Below the pieces are notes generated by a model. It was not told the origin of the DNA, searched no databases, and saw only the letters and a list, made by a program, of their open reading frames with translations. A stretch of DNA of 64,000 nucleotides. Origin: Mycolicibacterium sp. CBMA 247 (GTDB lineage: Bacteria; Actinomycetota; Actinomycetes; Mycobacteriales; Mycobacteriaceae). The translations under genes and the position numbers were made by a program. Positions 34,364 to 44,906 of this stretch are shown piece by piece. Each line of letters opens with the position of its first letter. The stretch's first letter is position 1. The stretch covers positions 1,364,001 through 1,428,000 of the forward strand of contig NZ_VTGX01000002.1 of assembly GCF_009729095.1 (NCBI RefSeq). Reading direction: 5' to 3'.

Positions 34364-35526
34364 ACCCGCAGCGCCCCGAGCCGGCGGATCGCCTCCTCCA
34401 TGGTGTCGTCACGCTTGCAGAAAGCGAAGCGCACCAAGTGATTCCACGCATCGGCATGCGCAGCGCCCGGATCGCAGAACGCCGACATCGGGATCGCGGC
34501 CACCCCGGCCTTGTGCGGCAGCTCGGCGCAGAACTGCGTGCTGTCGGAGTAGCCCAGCGGCCGCGGGTCGGCGCACAGGAAGTAGGTACCGCGGCTGTCG
34601 TGTACCTCGAACCCGAGGTCGGCCAGTGCGTTGCCCAGCCGGTCCCGTTTGGCCGCGAACGATTCGCGCAAGTCGGCCACCCAGCCGTCCTCGTGATTGA
34701 GCGCGTGGGCCACCGCCGGCTGGAACGGGCCACCGCCCACATAGCTCAGGTACTGCTTGGCGGCGCGCACCCCGGCGATCAGTTCGGCAGGCCCACACGC
34801 CCAGCCGATCTTCCAGCCGGTGACGTTGAACATCTTGGCCGCGCTGGAAATCGTCACCGTGCGTTCCGCCATGCCGGGATAACCGGCCAGCGGGAGGTGC
34901 TCGACACCGAACACCAACTGTTCGTACACCTCATCGGTGATCACCAGCAGGTCGTGTTCGATGGCCAGCGCTGCGATGGCGCGCAGCTCGGCGTCGGTGG
35001 CGACCGCGCCGGTCGGATTGTGGGGCGAGTTGAGGATCAGCGCCCGGGTCTTGGGGGTGATGGCGCGACGCAGGCCCTGGATGTCGATCGCGAATCCGGT
35101 GCCGTCGGCCACCAGCGGCACGGTGGTGCGTACGCACCCGGCCATCGCGATCACGGGGGAGTACGAGTCGTAGAAGGGCTCGATCACCAGCACCTCTGAG
35201 CCCGGCTCGACCAGGCCCAGGACCGACGCGGCGATGGCCTCGGTGGCGCCGACGGTCACCAGTACCTCGGTGTCGGGGTCGTAGTCGATGCCGTAGTGGC
35301 GTGTGCGCTGCGCGGAGATCGCGGCGCGCAACTCGGGGATGCCGAGGCCGGGCGGGTACTGGTTGTGGCCCTCGGCGATGGCGCTCTGCGCCACTTTGAG
35401 CATCTGGGCTGGGCCGTCCTCATCCGGGAAACCCTGGCCCAGGTTGACCGCGCCCAGCCGACTGGCCAGCGCAGACATCTCCGCGAAGATCGTGACGGCG
35501 AAGGGCTGCAGCCGTGTGACAGTCAT
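34360..35526 (-). CDS. dapC: N-succinyldiaminopimelate aminotransferase DapC
   Basis: 388 residues. Class I/II PLP aminotransferase: NLGQGFPDEDGP at the N-terminus, ILNSPHNPTGAVATDAEL, ITDEVYEQLVFG, PLP-lysine in TISSAAKMFNVTGWKIGW, and FCKRDDTMEEAIRRL at the end. Transaminates N-succinyl-2-amino-6-ketopimelate in the lysine/meso-DAP pathway needed for peptidoglycan. The assignment rests on the sequence and on its place before fadA-fadB (Rv0858c, from memory). Related kynurenine/methionine aminotransferases look similar, so substrate specificity is less certain than family. Confidence 0.87.
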   Translation of the reverse strand: MTVTRLQPFAVTIFAEMSALASRLGAVNLGQGFPDEDGPAQMLKVAQSAIAEGHNQYPPGLGIPELRAAISAQRTRHYGIDYDPDTEVLVTVGATEAIAASVLGLVEPGSEVLVIEPFYDSYSPVIAMAGCVRTTVPLVADGTGFAIDIQGLRRAITPKTRALILNSPHNPTGAVATDAELRAIAALAIEHDLLVITDEVYEQLVFGVEHLPLAGYPGMAERTVTISSAAKMFNVTGWKIGWACGPAELIAGVRAAKQYLSYVGGGPFQPAVAHALNHEDGWVADLRESFAAKRDRLGNALADLGFEVHDSRGTYFLCADPRPLGYSDSTQFCAELPHKAGVAAIPMSAFCDPGAAHADAWNHLVRFAFCKRDDTMEEAIRRLGALRV

Positions 35527-35650
35527 GAGCGTCGAGCGTAGGCGTGGTTACTCGCCGAGACTGCGGTGAGATCGTGAAATCCGGCGAATCCGCGATCTGG
35601 ACGCAGGTTCGGCGGGAATGATCGCCGCGTTCACGACGCTTTAGAGCGGC

Positions 35651-36757
35651 GTGACCTACAAACTGAACGTCGACGCCGCATTGCTGCAGCCGATCCAGGT
35701 CGGCGACACCGCCGTTACCAACCGTCTGTTCATGGCACCGCTGACGCGTTCGCGCGCCGATGCCGATGGCACCCCCTCGCCGCTGGCCGCGCACTACTAC
35801 ACCCAGCGCGCCGGTGCGGGCCTGATCATCAGCGAGGCCACCGCCGTCGCAGAGACCGCGAACGGCGCGTACCTGAACACCCCGGGCCTCTACACCGACC
35901 GCCATCAGTACGGCTGGGCCGAGATCGCGGACTCGGTGCACGCCGCGGGCGGCAAGATGTTCGTCCAGTTGTGGCACGTCGGCCGGATGGCGCACCCCGA
36001 CATCAGCGGGTTCGAACCCGTCGGGCCCTCGGCGATCGCGCCCGATCTGCTCACCCACACACCCACCGGCAAGAAGCCGCTGCAGACGCCGCGTGCGCTC
36101 GGCACCGCCGAGATCCCGGCGATCGTCGAGCAGTTCCGGGCCGCCGCGCGCCGGGCGATCGATGCGGGCATGGACGGCGTGGAGATCCACGGCGCCAACG
36201 GCTACCTACTGCACCAGTTCGCCTCCGATGCGGTCAACCAGCGCACCGATGCCTACGGCGGTTCACCCGAGAACCGGGCCCGGCTGACCGCCGAGGTGGT
36301 CGAGGCCGTCGTCGACGAGATCGGCGCGGGCCGCGTCGGGTTGCGAATCTCGCCCGGAAACACCGCCGGAGATATGCACGAGAACGACACCGTCGGCACC
36401 TACGAGGCGTTGATCGAGCGGATCGCCCCGCTGGGCCTGGCCTACCTGCATGTGCTCATCGACCCGGCCGCGCCGGCGTTCGGCGTCATCCGTGCCCTGT
36501 GGTCGGGGACGTTCGTGCTCAACACCGGCCGTTCCACCGGTACCGACTTCTCACAACTCGAGGGCTACGCGGAGTGGGGCGCGATCAGCGCGGCCGCGGT
36601 GGGGCGGGCATTCCTGGCCAACCCGGACCTGATCGACCGGCTGATCCTCGGTGCCGAACTCAACGAACCTGACGTGGAGACCTTCTATGCGCCCGGGCCG
36701 ATCGGCTACACCGACTATCCGACGCTGACCGCGATCGAGGAACCTCGCTCGGCCTGA
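35651..36757 (+). CDS. Old Yellow Enzyme family alkene reductase
   Basis: 368 residues from GTG at 35651. FMN-dependent NAD(P)H oxidoreductase of the NemA/OYE class that reduces activated C=C bonds and nitro-esters. Motifs: RLFMAPLTRSRA (FMN), AGLIISEATAV, FVQLWHVGR, the substrate His/Asn pair in GVEIHGANGYLLHQFASDAVNQRTDAYGGSPENRARL, and GRAFLANPDLIDRL. Monocistronic between dapC (divergent) and fadA. Substrate not predictable; detoxification of enones or nitro compounds is typical of the family. Confidence 0.93.
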   Translation: MTYKLNVDAALLQPIQVGDTAVTNRLFMAPLTRSRADADGTPSPLAAHYYTQRAGAGLIISEATAVAETANGAYLNTPGLYTDRHQYGWAEIADSVHAAGGKMFVQLWHVGRMAHPDISGFEPVGPSAIAPDLLTHTPTGKKPLQTPRALGTAEIPAIVEQFRAAARRAIDAGMDGVEIHGANGYLLHQFASDAVNQRTDAYGGSPENRARLTAEVVEAVVDEIGAGRVGLRISPGNTAGDMHENDTVGTYEALIERIAPLGLAYLHVLIDPAAPAFGVIRALWSGTFVLNTGRSTGTDFSQLEGYAEWGAISAAAVGRAFLANPDLIDRLILGAELNEPDVETFYAPGPIGYTDYPTLTAIEEPRSA

Positions 36758-36785
36758 CGGCTTCCATTGCACACCCTGAGCACAG

Positions 36786-36805
36786 GCCCAACCAACGGGT
36801 TGGGC
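36786..36805 (+). terminator. Hairpin after the OYE gene
   Basis: GCCCAACC/GGTTGGGC perfect 8-bp stem with an AACG loop, 29 nt after the OYE stop and before the fadA leader. No U-tract, as often in mycobacteria. Confidence 0.6.
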
Positions 36806-36900
36806 GAGGCTGCTACGCTGCCGTTCAGAGGACCCACCCGTGATGGGGCGGTTCCACAACCCAACCTGAACCTGGACGCCGAAACGGCAGGGGAGCAGAC

Positions 36901-38112
<1,212 letters not shown>

Positions 38113-38127
38113 GAGGTCTGAAAACAA

Positions 38128-40275
38128 ATGGCTGAGAACACCATTCAGTGGGACAAGGATGCCGACGGCATCGTCACCCTGACGTTGGACGACCCGACCG
38201 GTTCGGCCAACGTGATGAACGAGCACTACAAGGAATCCATGCGCAATGCCGTGGATCGCCTTGTGGCCGAGCAGGATTCGATCAGCGGCGTGGTCATCAC
38301 CAGCGCGAAGAAGACCTTCTTCGCCGGTGGCGATCTCAAGGCGATGATCAACATCGGGCCCGACCAGGCCCAGCAAGCGTTCGACACCGTCGAAGGAGTG
38401 AAGGCCGACCTGCGCAAGCTGGAGACCTTCCCCAAGCCCGTCGTCGCCGCCATCAACGGCGCCGCACTCGGTGGTGGCCTGGAGATCGCGCTGGCCTGTA
38501 ACCACCGCATCGCCGCGGACGTCAAGGGCAGCCAGATCGGTCTGCCCGAGGTCACCCTGGGCCTGCTCCCGGGCGGTGGCGGCGTGGCCCGCACCGTGCG
38601 GATGTTCGGCATCCAGAAGGCCTTCATGGAGGTGCTGAGCCAGGGCACCCGGTTCAACCCGGCCAAGGCCAAGGAGACCGGCCTGGTCGACGAGCTGGTC
38701 GGTTCCGTCGACGAGTTGGTGCCCGCCGCCAAGGCGTGGATCAAGGCCAACCCCGAGGCCGGCACCCAGCCGTGGGATGTCAAGGGCTACAAGATCCCCG
38801 GCGGCACCCCGTCCAGCCCGGCGCTCGCCGCGATCCTGCCGTCGTTCCCGGCGCTGCTGCGCAAGCAGCTCAAGGGCGCCCCGATGCCCGCACCGCGGGC
38901 CATCCTGGACGCTGCCGTCGAGGGCGCGCAGGTCGACTTCGATACCGCAGCGCGCATCGAGAGCCGCTACTTCACCCAGCTGGTCACCGGCCAGACCGCC
39001 AAGAACATGATTCAGGCGTTCTTCCTGGACCTGCAGGCCATCAACGGCGGCGCATCGCGGCCCGAGGGCATCGCCAAGCAGGAGATCAAGAAGATCGGTG
39101 TGCTGGGCGCGGGCATGATGGGCGCGGGTATCGCCTACGTGTCGGCCAAGGCCGGCTACGACGTCGTCCTCAAGGACGTCACGCAGGAAGCCGCTGACAA
39201 GGGCAAGGCGTACTCGGAGGCCATCGAGGCCAAGGCACTCAAGCGTGGCAAGACCACTGAAGAGAAGTCCGCCGCACTGTTGGCCAAGATCACCCCGACC
39301 GCCGATCCGGCCGACCTCAAGGGCGTCGACTTCGTGATCGAGGCCGTCTTCGAGAACCAGGAACTCAAGCACAAGGTGTTCCAGGAGATCGAGGACATCG
39401 TCGAGCCCAACGCGCTGCTCGGCTCGAACACCTCCACGCTGCCGATCACCGGTCTGGCGACCGGCGTGAAGCGCCAGGAGGACTTCATCGGTATCCACTT
39501 CTTCTCGCCGGTCGACAAGATGCCGCTGGTGGAGATCATCAAGGGCGAGAAGACCTCTGACGAGGCGCTGGCCCGGGTGTTCGACTACACCCTGGCGATC
39601 CGCAAGACCCCGATCGTCGTCAACGACAGCCGCGGCTTCTTCACCTCGCGCGTGATCGGCACCTTCGTCAACGAGGCGCTGGCCATGCTGGGTGAGGGTG
39701 TGGAGCCGGCCTCGATCGAGCAGGCGGGATCGCAGGCCGGTTACCCGGCGGCGCCGCTGCAGCTCTCCGATGAGCTCAACCTGGAGCTCATGCACAAGAT
39801 CGCTGTCGCCACCCGTGAAGGTGTCGAAGCTGCGGGTGGCGTCCATGCGCCGCACCCGGCCGAGGCCGTGGTCGAGAAGATGATCGAGCTCGGTCGCCCG
39901 TCGCGGCTCAAGGGCGCTGGTTTCTACGAGTACGCCGACGGCAAGCGCACCCAGTTGTGGCCGGGCCTGCGTGAGACGTTCAACTCCGGGTCCTCGCAGC
40001 CGCCGCTGCAGGACATGATCGACCGCATGCTGTTCGCCGAGGCGCTGGAAACCCAGAAGTGCATCGACGAGGGTGTGCTCACCTCGACCGCCGACGCGAA
40101 CATCGGCTCGATCATGGGTATCGGCTTCCCGCCGTACACCGGTGGTTCGGCCCAGTTCATCGTCGGTTACGAGGGCCCCGGTGGGGTTGGCAAGGCGGCC
40201 TTCGTCGCCCGCGCCAAGGAGCTGGCCGCCAAGTACGGCGACCGCTTCCTGCCGCCGGCCTCGCTGGAGTCCTAA
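38128..40275 (+). CDS. fadB: Fatty-acid oxidation complex alpha subunit FadB (enoyl-CoA hydratase / 3-hydroxyacyl-CoA dehydrogenase)
   Basis: 715 residues, the usual size. The N-terminal crotonase domain (1 to about 300) has oxyanion motifs [14 protein letters not shown] and [20 protein letters not shown], with catalytic Glu region [18 protein letters not shown]-binding HADH domain from [27 protein letters not shown], the HADH signature [18 protein letters not shown], and two C-terminal helical domains ([33 protein letters not shown]). Forms the alpha2beta2 complex with FadA. Transcription probably ends at the 27-bp hairpin immediately downstream. Confidence 0.96.
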   Translation: MAENTIQWDKDADGIVTLTLDDPTGSANVMNEHYKESMRNAVDRLVAEQDSISGVVITSAKKTFFAGGDLKAMINIGPDQAQQAFDTVEGVKADLRKLETFPKPVVAAINGAALGGGLEIALACNHRIAADVKGSQIGLPEVTLGLLPGGGGVARTVRMFGIQKAFMEVLSQGTRFNPAKAKETGLVDELVGSVDELVPAAKAWIKANPEAGTQPWDVKGYKIPGGTPSSPALAAILPSFPALLRKQLKGAPMPAPRAILDAAVEGAQVDFDTAARIESRYFTQLVTGQTAKNMIQAFFLDLQAINGGASRPEGIAKQEIKKIGVLGAGMMGAGIAYVSAKAGYDVVLKDVTQEAADKGKAYSEAIEAKALKRGKTTEEKSAALLAKITPTADPADLKGVDFVIEAVFENQELKHKVFQEIEDIVEPNALLGSNTSTLPITGLATGVKRQEDFIGIHFFSPVDKMPLVEIIKGEKTSDEALARVFDYTLAIRKTPIVVNDSRGFFTSRVIGTFVNEALAMLGEGVEPASIEQAGSQAGYPAAPLQLSDELNLELMHKIAVATREGVEAAGGVHAPHPAEAVVEKMIELGRPSRLKGAGFYEYADGKRTQLWPGLRETFNSGSSQPPLQDMIDRMLFAEALETQKCIDEGVLTSTADANIGSIMGIGFPPYTGGSAQFIVGYEGPGGVGKAAFVARAKELAAKYGDRFLPPASLES

Positions 40276-40285
40276 CCACTCAGCG

Positions 40286-40343
40286 CGAGCAGACGCAAAA
40301 GTGCCCCAAATCAACGGATTTGGGGCACTTTTGCGTCTGCTCG
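40286..40343. terminator. Perfect 27-bp hairpin between fadB and convergent gene
   Basis: Arms 40286-40312 and 40317-40343 are perfect inverted complements with an AACG tetraloop; the arms contain GAGCAGACGCAAAA and TGCCCCAAAT. It lies 11 nt after fadB and touches the stop of the convergent PPOX gene, so it can terminate in both directions. The GAGCAGACGCAAAA word looks like a recurring mycobacterial intergenic element (my recollection, not searched). Confidence 0.75.
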
Positions 40344-40790
40344 TCAGGCGGGGTTGGAGTACACGCGGGTAGGGGAGATCAACACCGCGGCCCGACGTTC
40401 TTCACGCATCACCCGGTCGTAGGTGTCCCAGTCGTCGTGAGTGCCGCCGGCGGCCTCAAAGACGGCGCGCAACAGCAGCCGTAGCCCCTCGGCATCGATG
40501 TCTGGAGCAGGGTCGTCGGGACCGATGATCTCCGTGGTTCCCTCGACCGTCACCCATTGCCAGCCGGCGCGGGCGACGACGGTGGCCCGTGGGTCGGCGC
40601 GGAGGTGCTGGAGCTTTCGCGCCCCGCCGATGGCGACGAGGGCGACGACCGGTTCAGCGGTCCGTGGGTGTGCCATCACGCCGGCGTTCACCATCGAGGA
40701 CTGGATACTGCCGTCACCGCGCAGCGTGCTCACCACACACAGCCCGTGATCGAGGGACAACATCTCGGCGAATGCAGAAACTGCGGCCAT
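40344..40790 (-). CDS. PPOX/FDOR-class F420- or flavin-dependent oxidoreductase
   Basis: 148 residues with a split-barrel flavin-binding fold: GLCVVSTLRGDGSIQSSMVNAG, RKLQHLRADPRATVVARAG, WQWVTVEGTTEIIG, then the C-terminal LLLRAVFEAAGGTHDDWDTYDRVMREERRAAVLISPTRVY. The Arg/Lys pattern in RKLQHL and the short length fit the FDOR-B group that uses F420 in mycobacteria. Substrate unknown. The stop touches the fadB hairpin. Confidence 0.8.
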   Translation of the reverse strand: MAAVSAFAEMLSLDHGLCVVSTLRGDGSIQSSMVNAGVMAHPRTAEPVVALVAIGGARKLQHLRADPRATVVARAGWQWVTVEGTTEIIGPDDPAPDIDAEGLRLLLRAVFEAAGGTHDDWDTYDRVMREERRAAVLISPTRVYSNPA

Positions 40791-40823
40791 GCGGCCACGC
40801 TACGCCCCGATTGCGCGCGCTGA

Positions 40824-42026
40824 TCACGGAATCGTGGGCCAGGCGGGCAGCGGCATGGTGTCGTAGAGCCGCACGCCCTTGACGTTGAGCCGGGCCAATG
40901 ACTGTGTCAGAGCCGACGGTAGAAGCGAGATCAGCTGGGCGGCGCCCACCAATGTGCGTACGCCCCAACGGCTTGTGGGAACGATCGTCTTCGCGTTGAC
41001 CCGAGCCAGCTTTCGGCTGCCCTGAACCGGTGCGAGCATCGTCCGTTCGTAGGCGGCGAATGCCGCGGGGTAATCGTCACCGGCCCGCACCATTTCGGCC
41101 GCCAGCACATATGCGCCGTACACCGCCAGGCTGGTGCTCCCGCCGACGGCGGGCCCCGGGCAGTAGCCCGCGTCCCCGACGAGGGTCACCCGGCCACGCG
41201 ACCACGTGGCCATTTCAAGCTGTGTGATGGCGTCGAAGTAGAACGTCGGCGACCGCGGCACCTCGTCCAGCCAGCGGTCCACCTCCGCCGATGTCCCCGC
41301 GAAGGCGGCCCGCAGCTGGGCCTGTTGACGGGCGCTGTCGCGGTAGTCGTAGTCCAGTGGATGGTCGCGGCGGAAGATGAACACCGCGCGGGCGTCGTCG
41401 AGATGGTCGGCGGTGTAAATCATCGCCACCCGGCCCGGTTCGTAGTATCCGGTCATCTCACGTTGGCGGGCAAAGTCTTTCGGCGTCGAGACCACCGACA
41501 GATATCCGCCGAGGAAGCGCTCGGGAACGTTCTCGCCGAACGTCAGCCGCCGCACGCCGGAGTGCACTCCGTCAGCGCCCACGACCACGTCGAAGCGCCG
41601 GGGCTGATTGTGCTCGAAGGTCACGTCGCCATCGGGTGAGATCGAGGTGATCTGATCCCCGAAGAGGTATTCGACACCATCTCGGCCGGCCTGGAAGTAG
41701 ATCTCGCTGAGGTCGTCGCGCATGATCTCGACGTGCTGGTCGGACATGGCATGGATGAGCTTGACGTAGTCGATGTCGGCGGGGCGTGACGTCCCCGGCC
41801 GGTGGACGGTCAACCGGGTGGTGCCGGTCGCCGCTGCCGCGATGTCGGGTAATACCCCCATGCGTTCGGAGATCTCCATGGCGGGCCGGAACAGGTCTAC
41901 GGCGTGGCCGCCCGTCTTGCGCAGTGCGGGCGAGCGTTCCACCACGGTGACGTCGAATCCGTGTCGCGACAGCCAGTAGGCGAGTACCGGCCCGGCGATG
42001 CTGGCGCCGGAGATGAGTACCTTCAT
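40824..42026 (-). CDS. FAD-dependent aromatic-type monooxygenase
   Basis: 400 residues, class A flavoprotein monooxygenase. N-terminal FAD motif KVLISGASIAGPVLAYWLSRHG followed by VTVVERSP, DG motif VVVGADGVHSGVRRLTFG, and GD motif VTLVGDAGYCPGPAVGGSTSLAVYGAYVLA. No signal peptide. Hydroxylates aromatic or related compounds using NAD(P)H and O2; similar proteins act on antibiotics (TetX-like) or polyketides. The upstream region holds a TetR-type palindrome 13 nt before the start codon, although no TetR gene is adjacent. Confidence 0.88.
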   Translation of the reverse strand: MKVLISGASIAGPVLAYWLSRHGFDVTVVERSPALRKTGGHAVDLFRPAMEISERMGVLPDIAAAATGTTRLTVHRPGTSRPADIDYVKLIHAMSDQHVEIMRDDLSEIYFQAGRDGVEYLFGDQITSISPDGDVTFEHNQPRRFDVVVGADGVHSGVRRLTFGENVPERFLGGYLSVVSTPKDFARQREMTGYYEPGRVAMIYTADHLDDARAVFIFRRDHPLDYDYRDSARQQAQLRAAFAGTSAEVDRWLDEVPRSPTFYFDAITQLEMATWSRGRVTLVGDAGYCPGPAVGGSTSLAVYGAYVLAAEMVRAGDDYPAAFAAYERTMLAPVQGSRKLARVNAKTIVPTSRWGVRTLVGAAQLISLLPSALTQSLARLNVKGVRLYDTMPLPAWPTIP

Positions 42027-42038
42027 GACTCCCCCTTG

Positions 42039-42054
42039 CTTAACGATCGGTAAG
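42039..42054. promoter_or_regulatory. TetR-type palindrome CTTAACGATCGGTAAG
   Basis: Symmetric except for one pair (CTTA-n-CGATCG-n-TAAG). It lies 13 nt before the monooxygenase start. TTAxCGATCGxTAA is a common core in actinobacterial TetR operators. The cognate regulator is not in the immediate vicinity. Confidence 0.55.
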
Positions 42055-42209
42055 TGCTCCGGACGGGGCCTCCCGATTCGACCTCAAACTGTCATTGCCA
42101 ATCCCAGTATTGACAGGGACTGGCTGGCGGCCCGTTTGGTGGAATTCGCGACGGGCACCCGCGGTTGATGGGTCCATCGACAACAAATGCCTGTTGAGAG
42201 GACCCTGTA

Positions 42210-42662
42210 ATGGCCATCATCCGCTTCCATGAGACGACTACCGCAACACCCGAGCAGTTCATCGCCGGGCTTACCGATTTTGGACCCGGTAGGTCCACGC
42301 TCTTCAAGAACAGCGCCGACGGGTACCTGAAGGTGCACAGCCTGGGACCGCACGAGGCTGATGTCACCGAGGGGTCGGGTGGTGTCTGGGAACGTCTGCA
42401 CTACGACTGGTCGCATCCGAACTACGTCAAGCTCACCACCACTGATTCCAACCTGTTCGGCGGCTCCTCGGGTCACACGTACACGTTGACGCCGCAGCCC
42501 GATGGCACCACCGAGATCGACGCTGTGCTGGTGCGGGAGGGCAAGAACCTCAAAGGACGGGTGGTCGCGGGCGTGCTGGGCACCGTCGGAAAACGCTCGC
42601 TGGCCAAGGCATTCAGCAGCAGCGTCAGGGCCATCGAGGCTCGTGCGGCCGTCCAGAGCTGA
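42210..42662 (+). CDS. SRPBCC-like polyketide-cyclase-type protein
   Basis: 150 residues from ATG (AGAGGACC 8-12 nt upstream). Pattern of a small SRPBCC/START domain: AIIRFHETTTATPEQFIAGLTDFGPGRSTLF, LHYDWSHPNYVKLTTTDSN, HTYTLTPQPDGTTEIDAVLVREGKNLKG, and the C-terminal helix KRSLAKAFSSSVRAIEAR. Probably binds a hydrophobic small molecule. It is divergent from the FAD monooxygenase, a pairing seen in aromatic or polyketide modification loci, so they may act together (inference). Confidence 0.7.
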   Translation: MAIIRFHETTTATPEQFIAGLTDFGPGRSTLFKNSADGYLKVHSLGPHEADVTEGSGGVWERLHYDWSHPNYVKLTTTDSNLFGGSSGHTYTLTPQPDGTTEIDAVLVREGKNLKGRVVAGVLGTVGKRSLAKAFSSSVRAIEARAAVQS

Positions 42663-42813
42663 GCGCTCTGTCACGTTGAGACGTTCTATCCGTATCCCGC
42701 GCCGAGGTTTTAGGCCCACAACGCCGTCGTAGTGGCAGCATTGGAGGGCCGGGCCGACGCTATGCACACCGAATCACCGCGAATCTGGATCCGACTGAAG
42801 GAGCATCAGGAAG

Positions 42814-43833
42814 ATGCGAACCATGCGGTCTGTCGTCGCCGACAGAGTAGGCGAACCCTCCGAGATCCTGCAGCTGCAGACCCGCCCGATTCCCGAGCCC
42901 GGCCCCGGCCAGGTCCGCATCCGGGTGACAGCTGTACCCGTCCACGCCAGCGATCTGCACACCATCCGCGGCAGATACGGATTCACCCCGGAGTTCCCGA
43001 CCGTACCAGGAATCGAATCCGTCGGTGTGATCGACGAACTCGGTAGCGGCACAGACGGTCTGGCCGTCGGGCAACGCGTCATCACGATCGGCGTCAAAGG
43101 TACGTGGCAGGAATATGTCATCGCCGACGCCGAGCGGGTCATGGCGGTTCCCGCCGGCATGAGCAATTCCACAGCCGCCCAGATTCTCGCCAATCCACTC
43201 ACCGCCGTGATCCTCACCGGCGATGAACTCAATGTTCAACCGGGGGAATGGCTCCTGCAGACCGCGGCCGGTTCCACCGTGGGCCAGTCGGTCATCCAGC
43301 TCGGAGCGCACGTCGGCTTCAAGACCCTCAACGTGGTTCGCCGTCGATCCGCCGTCGAGGGCATCCTCGCGCTCGGGGGTACCGCGGTGATCTGCACGGA
43401 GGACGAGGACCTTTCCGAACGAGTGGCCGACATCGTCGGTGGCGACGGTGTGTCCAAGGCGATCGACTGTGTCAGCGGTCAGGTGGGTGCGGACGTGTCA
43501 CGTGCGCTGGCCCCAGACGGTGAGCTGATCGTCTACGGTGCGCTGTCCACGCACCGCCAGACCGAACCCGACAAACTGACCATCCCAATCTTTGCGCGCT
43601 CACTGATCTACGAAACAAAGACCGTTCGGGGGTTCTGGCTGTTCCGCTGGTTCACCGAGACCGCGAAGGAGCGGATGACCGCAGTGATCGAACGGACCGT
43701 CCAGCTCGCCGACAGCGGCGCGCTGCGCGTGCCGGAGGGCCAGCCGATCCCGGTCGAAAAGTTCAGCGATGCCGTCTATTTGGCCGAAGCTCCCGAACAC
43801 GGGGGTAAACCGCTGTTGGTGTTCGAACCCTAG
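42814..43833 (+). CDS. MDR family NADPH:enoyl/quinone reductase
   Basis: 339 residues. GroES-like N-domain (ILQLQTRPIPEPGPGQVRIRVTAVPVHASDLHTIRGRYG) and Rossmann domain with AAGSTVGQSVIQLGAHVGFKTLNVVRR. It lacks the Cys ligands of zinc alcohol dehydrogenases (HASDLH replaces the CHTD-type site), placing it with zinc-free enoyl-CoA (MECR-like) or quinone reductases. The in-frame MRTMRS start is the best; a second Met lies at codon 4. It faces the hydrolase gene at 43922, with a long palindrome between the stops. Confidence 0.87.
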   Translation: MRTMRSVVADRVGEPSEILQLQTRPIPEPGPGQVRIRVTAVPVHASDLHTIRGRYGFTPEFPTVPGIESVGVIDELGSGTDGLAVGQRVITIGVKGTWQEYVIADAERVMAVPAGMSNSTAAQILANPLTAVILTGDELNVQPGEWLLQTAAGSTVGQSVIQLGAHVGFKTLNVVRRRSAVEGILALGGTAVICTEDEDLSERVADIVGGDGVSKAIDCVSGQVGADVSRALAPDGELIVYGALSTHRQTEPDKLTIPIFARSLIYETKTVRGFWLFRWFTETAKERMTAVIERTVQLADSGALRVPEGQPIPVEKFSDAVYLAEAPEHGGKPLLVFEP

Positions 43834-43883
43834 GAGCGGATGGGTCCGACAAACCCGGGCCGACCGCCGACGAGAGTAGCTTT

Positions 43884-43913
43884 CCGTGCGGTACCGCGTA
43901 CGGTACCGCACGG
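43884..43913. terminator. 30-bp palindrome between convergent genes
   Basis: Arms CCGTGCGGTACCG and CGGTACCGCACGG are perfect inverted repeats around CGTA, lying between the convergent stops at 43833 and 43922. Position suggests a bidirectional terminator. The doubled GGTACC core resembles the operator at 11257-11295, so a protein-binding role is also possible. Confidence 0.55.
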
Positions 43914-43921
43914 ACGGCTGG

Positions 43922-44755
43922 TCACTGCGCGTTGGAAGTGCGGTTCCACCAGTCGATAACCAGGGTGGCATAGTCGTCGGGCCGTTCCTCCCAGCAGAAG
44001 TGCCCGGCGCCGTCGATCAAGTCAACCTTGCTGTTCGGCAGGCGATCCCCAAGATAGGTTGCGTTCACCGCCGGCACCACCTGGTCTTCGGTGCCTTGGA
44101 CGATGCGCACCGGTGTGTGGATCCCGGGCAGCAGGGCGCCGAGGACGGGAAGTTGCTCGGGGTAGGCCTGCACATATGGGATGGTTTCGGCGAACTTGTC
44201 TCCGGCATAGGAGTTTAGGTAGTCCTCGCGGATCTCATCAGATGGCGTGTACCCGGCGACGGTGTCCAGCGCGATCTCGACGATCTTGCGTCCCCCGAGC
44301 TGGCGATAGGGTTCGAGGTCGGTTGCCTCGACCCAGTCCTTGAGGGGGCTGCCCAGCGTGATCGGTACCGCAGCCCCACCGGTTCCTACCACCAGGCTCG
44401 CGAATCGGTCGGGATGCGCTGCCGCGGCGAACAGGGTCGCGGATGTGCCGATGTCGGGTGCCACGACGTGCGGTCGGTTCAGCCCGAGAGTGTCCGCGAT
44501 GCGAACGATGAACTCGCCCATGGCCTTCGGGTTCATCAACTCGTCGCGGCGTTCCGATCCGCCGAAGCCCGGCAGGTCGATCGCGACAATATGCGCGGCC
44601 TTGGCCAGCTGCGGCCACGCCTGTTCGTAGGCGAAGATGCTTTCCGGCCAGGGACTGAGCAGCATGGCCTGCCGTGGCCCGGTGCCGCCTTCGGCGAATC
44701 GGATCGACAATCCGTCGACGGTCATGGTCTGGGGATGGATCTGAGTGCTCATCAC
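43922..44755 (-). CDS. Alpha/beta hydrolase, epoxide hydrolase/haloalkane dehalogenase-like
   Basis: 277 residues (MM start at 44755). The nucleophile elbow reads APDIGTSATL, i.e. an Asp nucleophile as in epoxide hydrolases and dehalogenases, not Ser. Other elements: GTGPRQAMLLSPWPES, IDLPGFGGSERR, acid region IVQGTEDQVV, and His in DGAGHFCWEERPD. The usual HG oxyanion motif is replaced by SPWPES. Upstream (44845-44867) is an inverted repeat also found before the hydrolase operon at 59529. Confidence 0.85.
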   Translation of the reverse strand: MMSTQIHPQTMTVDGLSIRFAEGGTGPRQAMLLSPWPESIFAYEQAWPQLAKAAHIVAIDLPGFGGSERRDELMNPKAMGEFIVRIADTLGLNRPHVVAPDIGTSATLFAAAAHPDRFASLVVGTGGAAVPITLGSPLKDWVEATDLEPYRQLGGRKIVEIALDTVAGYTPSDEIREDYLNSYAGDKFAETIPYVQAYPEQLPVLGALLPGIHTPVRIVQGTEDQVVPAVNATYLGDRLPNSKVDLIDGAGHFCWEERPDDYATLVIDWWNRTSNAQ

Positions 44756-44844
44756 TGCTCCTGCGTCGGGCTGATTCGTACAACGACGTCAGCGCATTTC
44801 GGGAGTGGTGGATTCCGGCCTGTGCCACGGCAGGGGAGCCCCAT

Positions 44845-44867
44845 TGATCCTGGTCCTCGCGGGATCA
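44845..44867. promoter_or_regulatory. Inverted repeat TGATCC-N11-GGATCA
   Basis: Perfect 6-bp arms, 90 nt upstream of the hydrolase start at 44755. The surrounding 23 bp, including the N11, closely match 59574-59596 upstream of another hydrolase operon. A further shared TCAGGT lies on the distal side in both. Candidate operator for a common regulator. Confidence 0.5.
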
Positions 44868-44906
44868 GCTTCCGTCAGGTACAGCGCCCGCCCAACTTGG
44901 CGAGCA

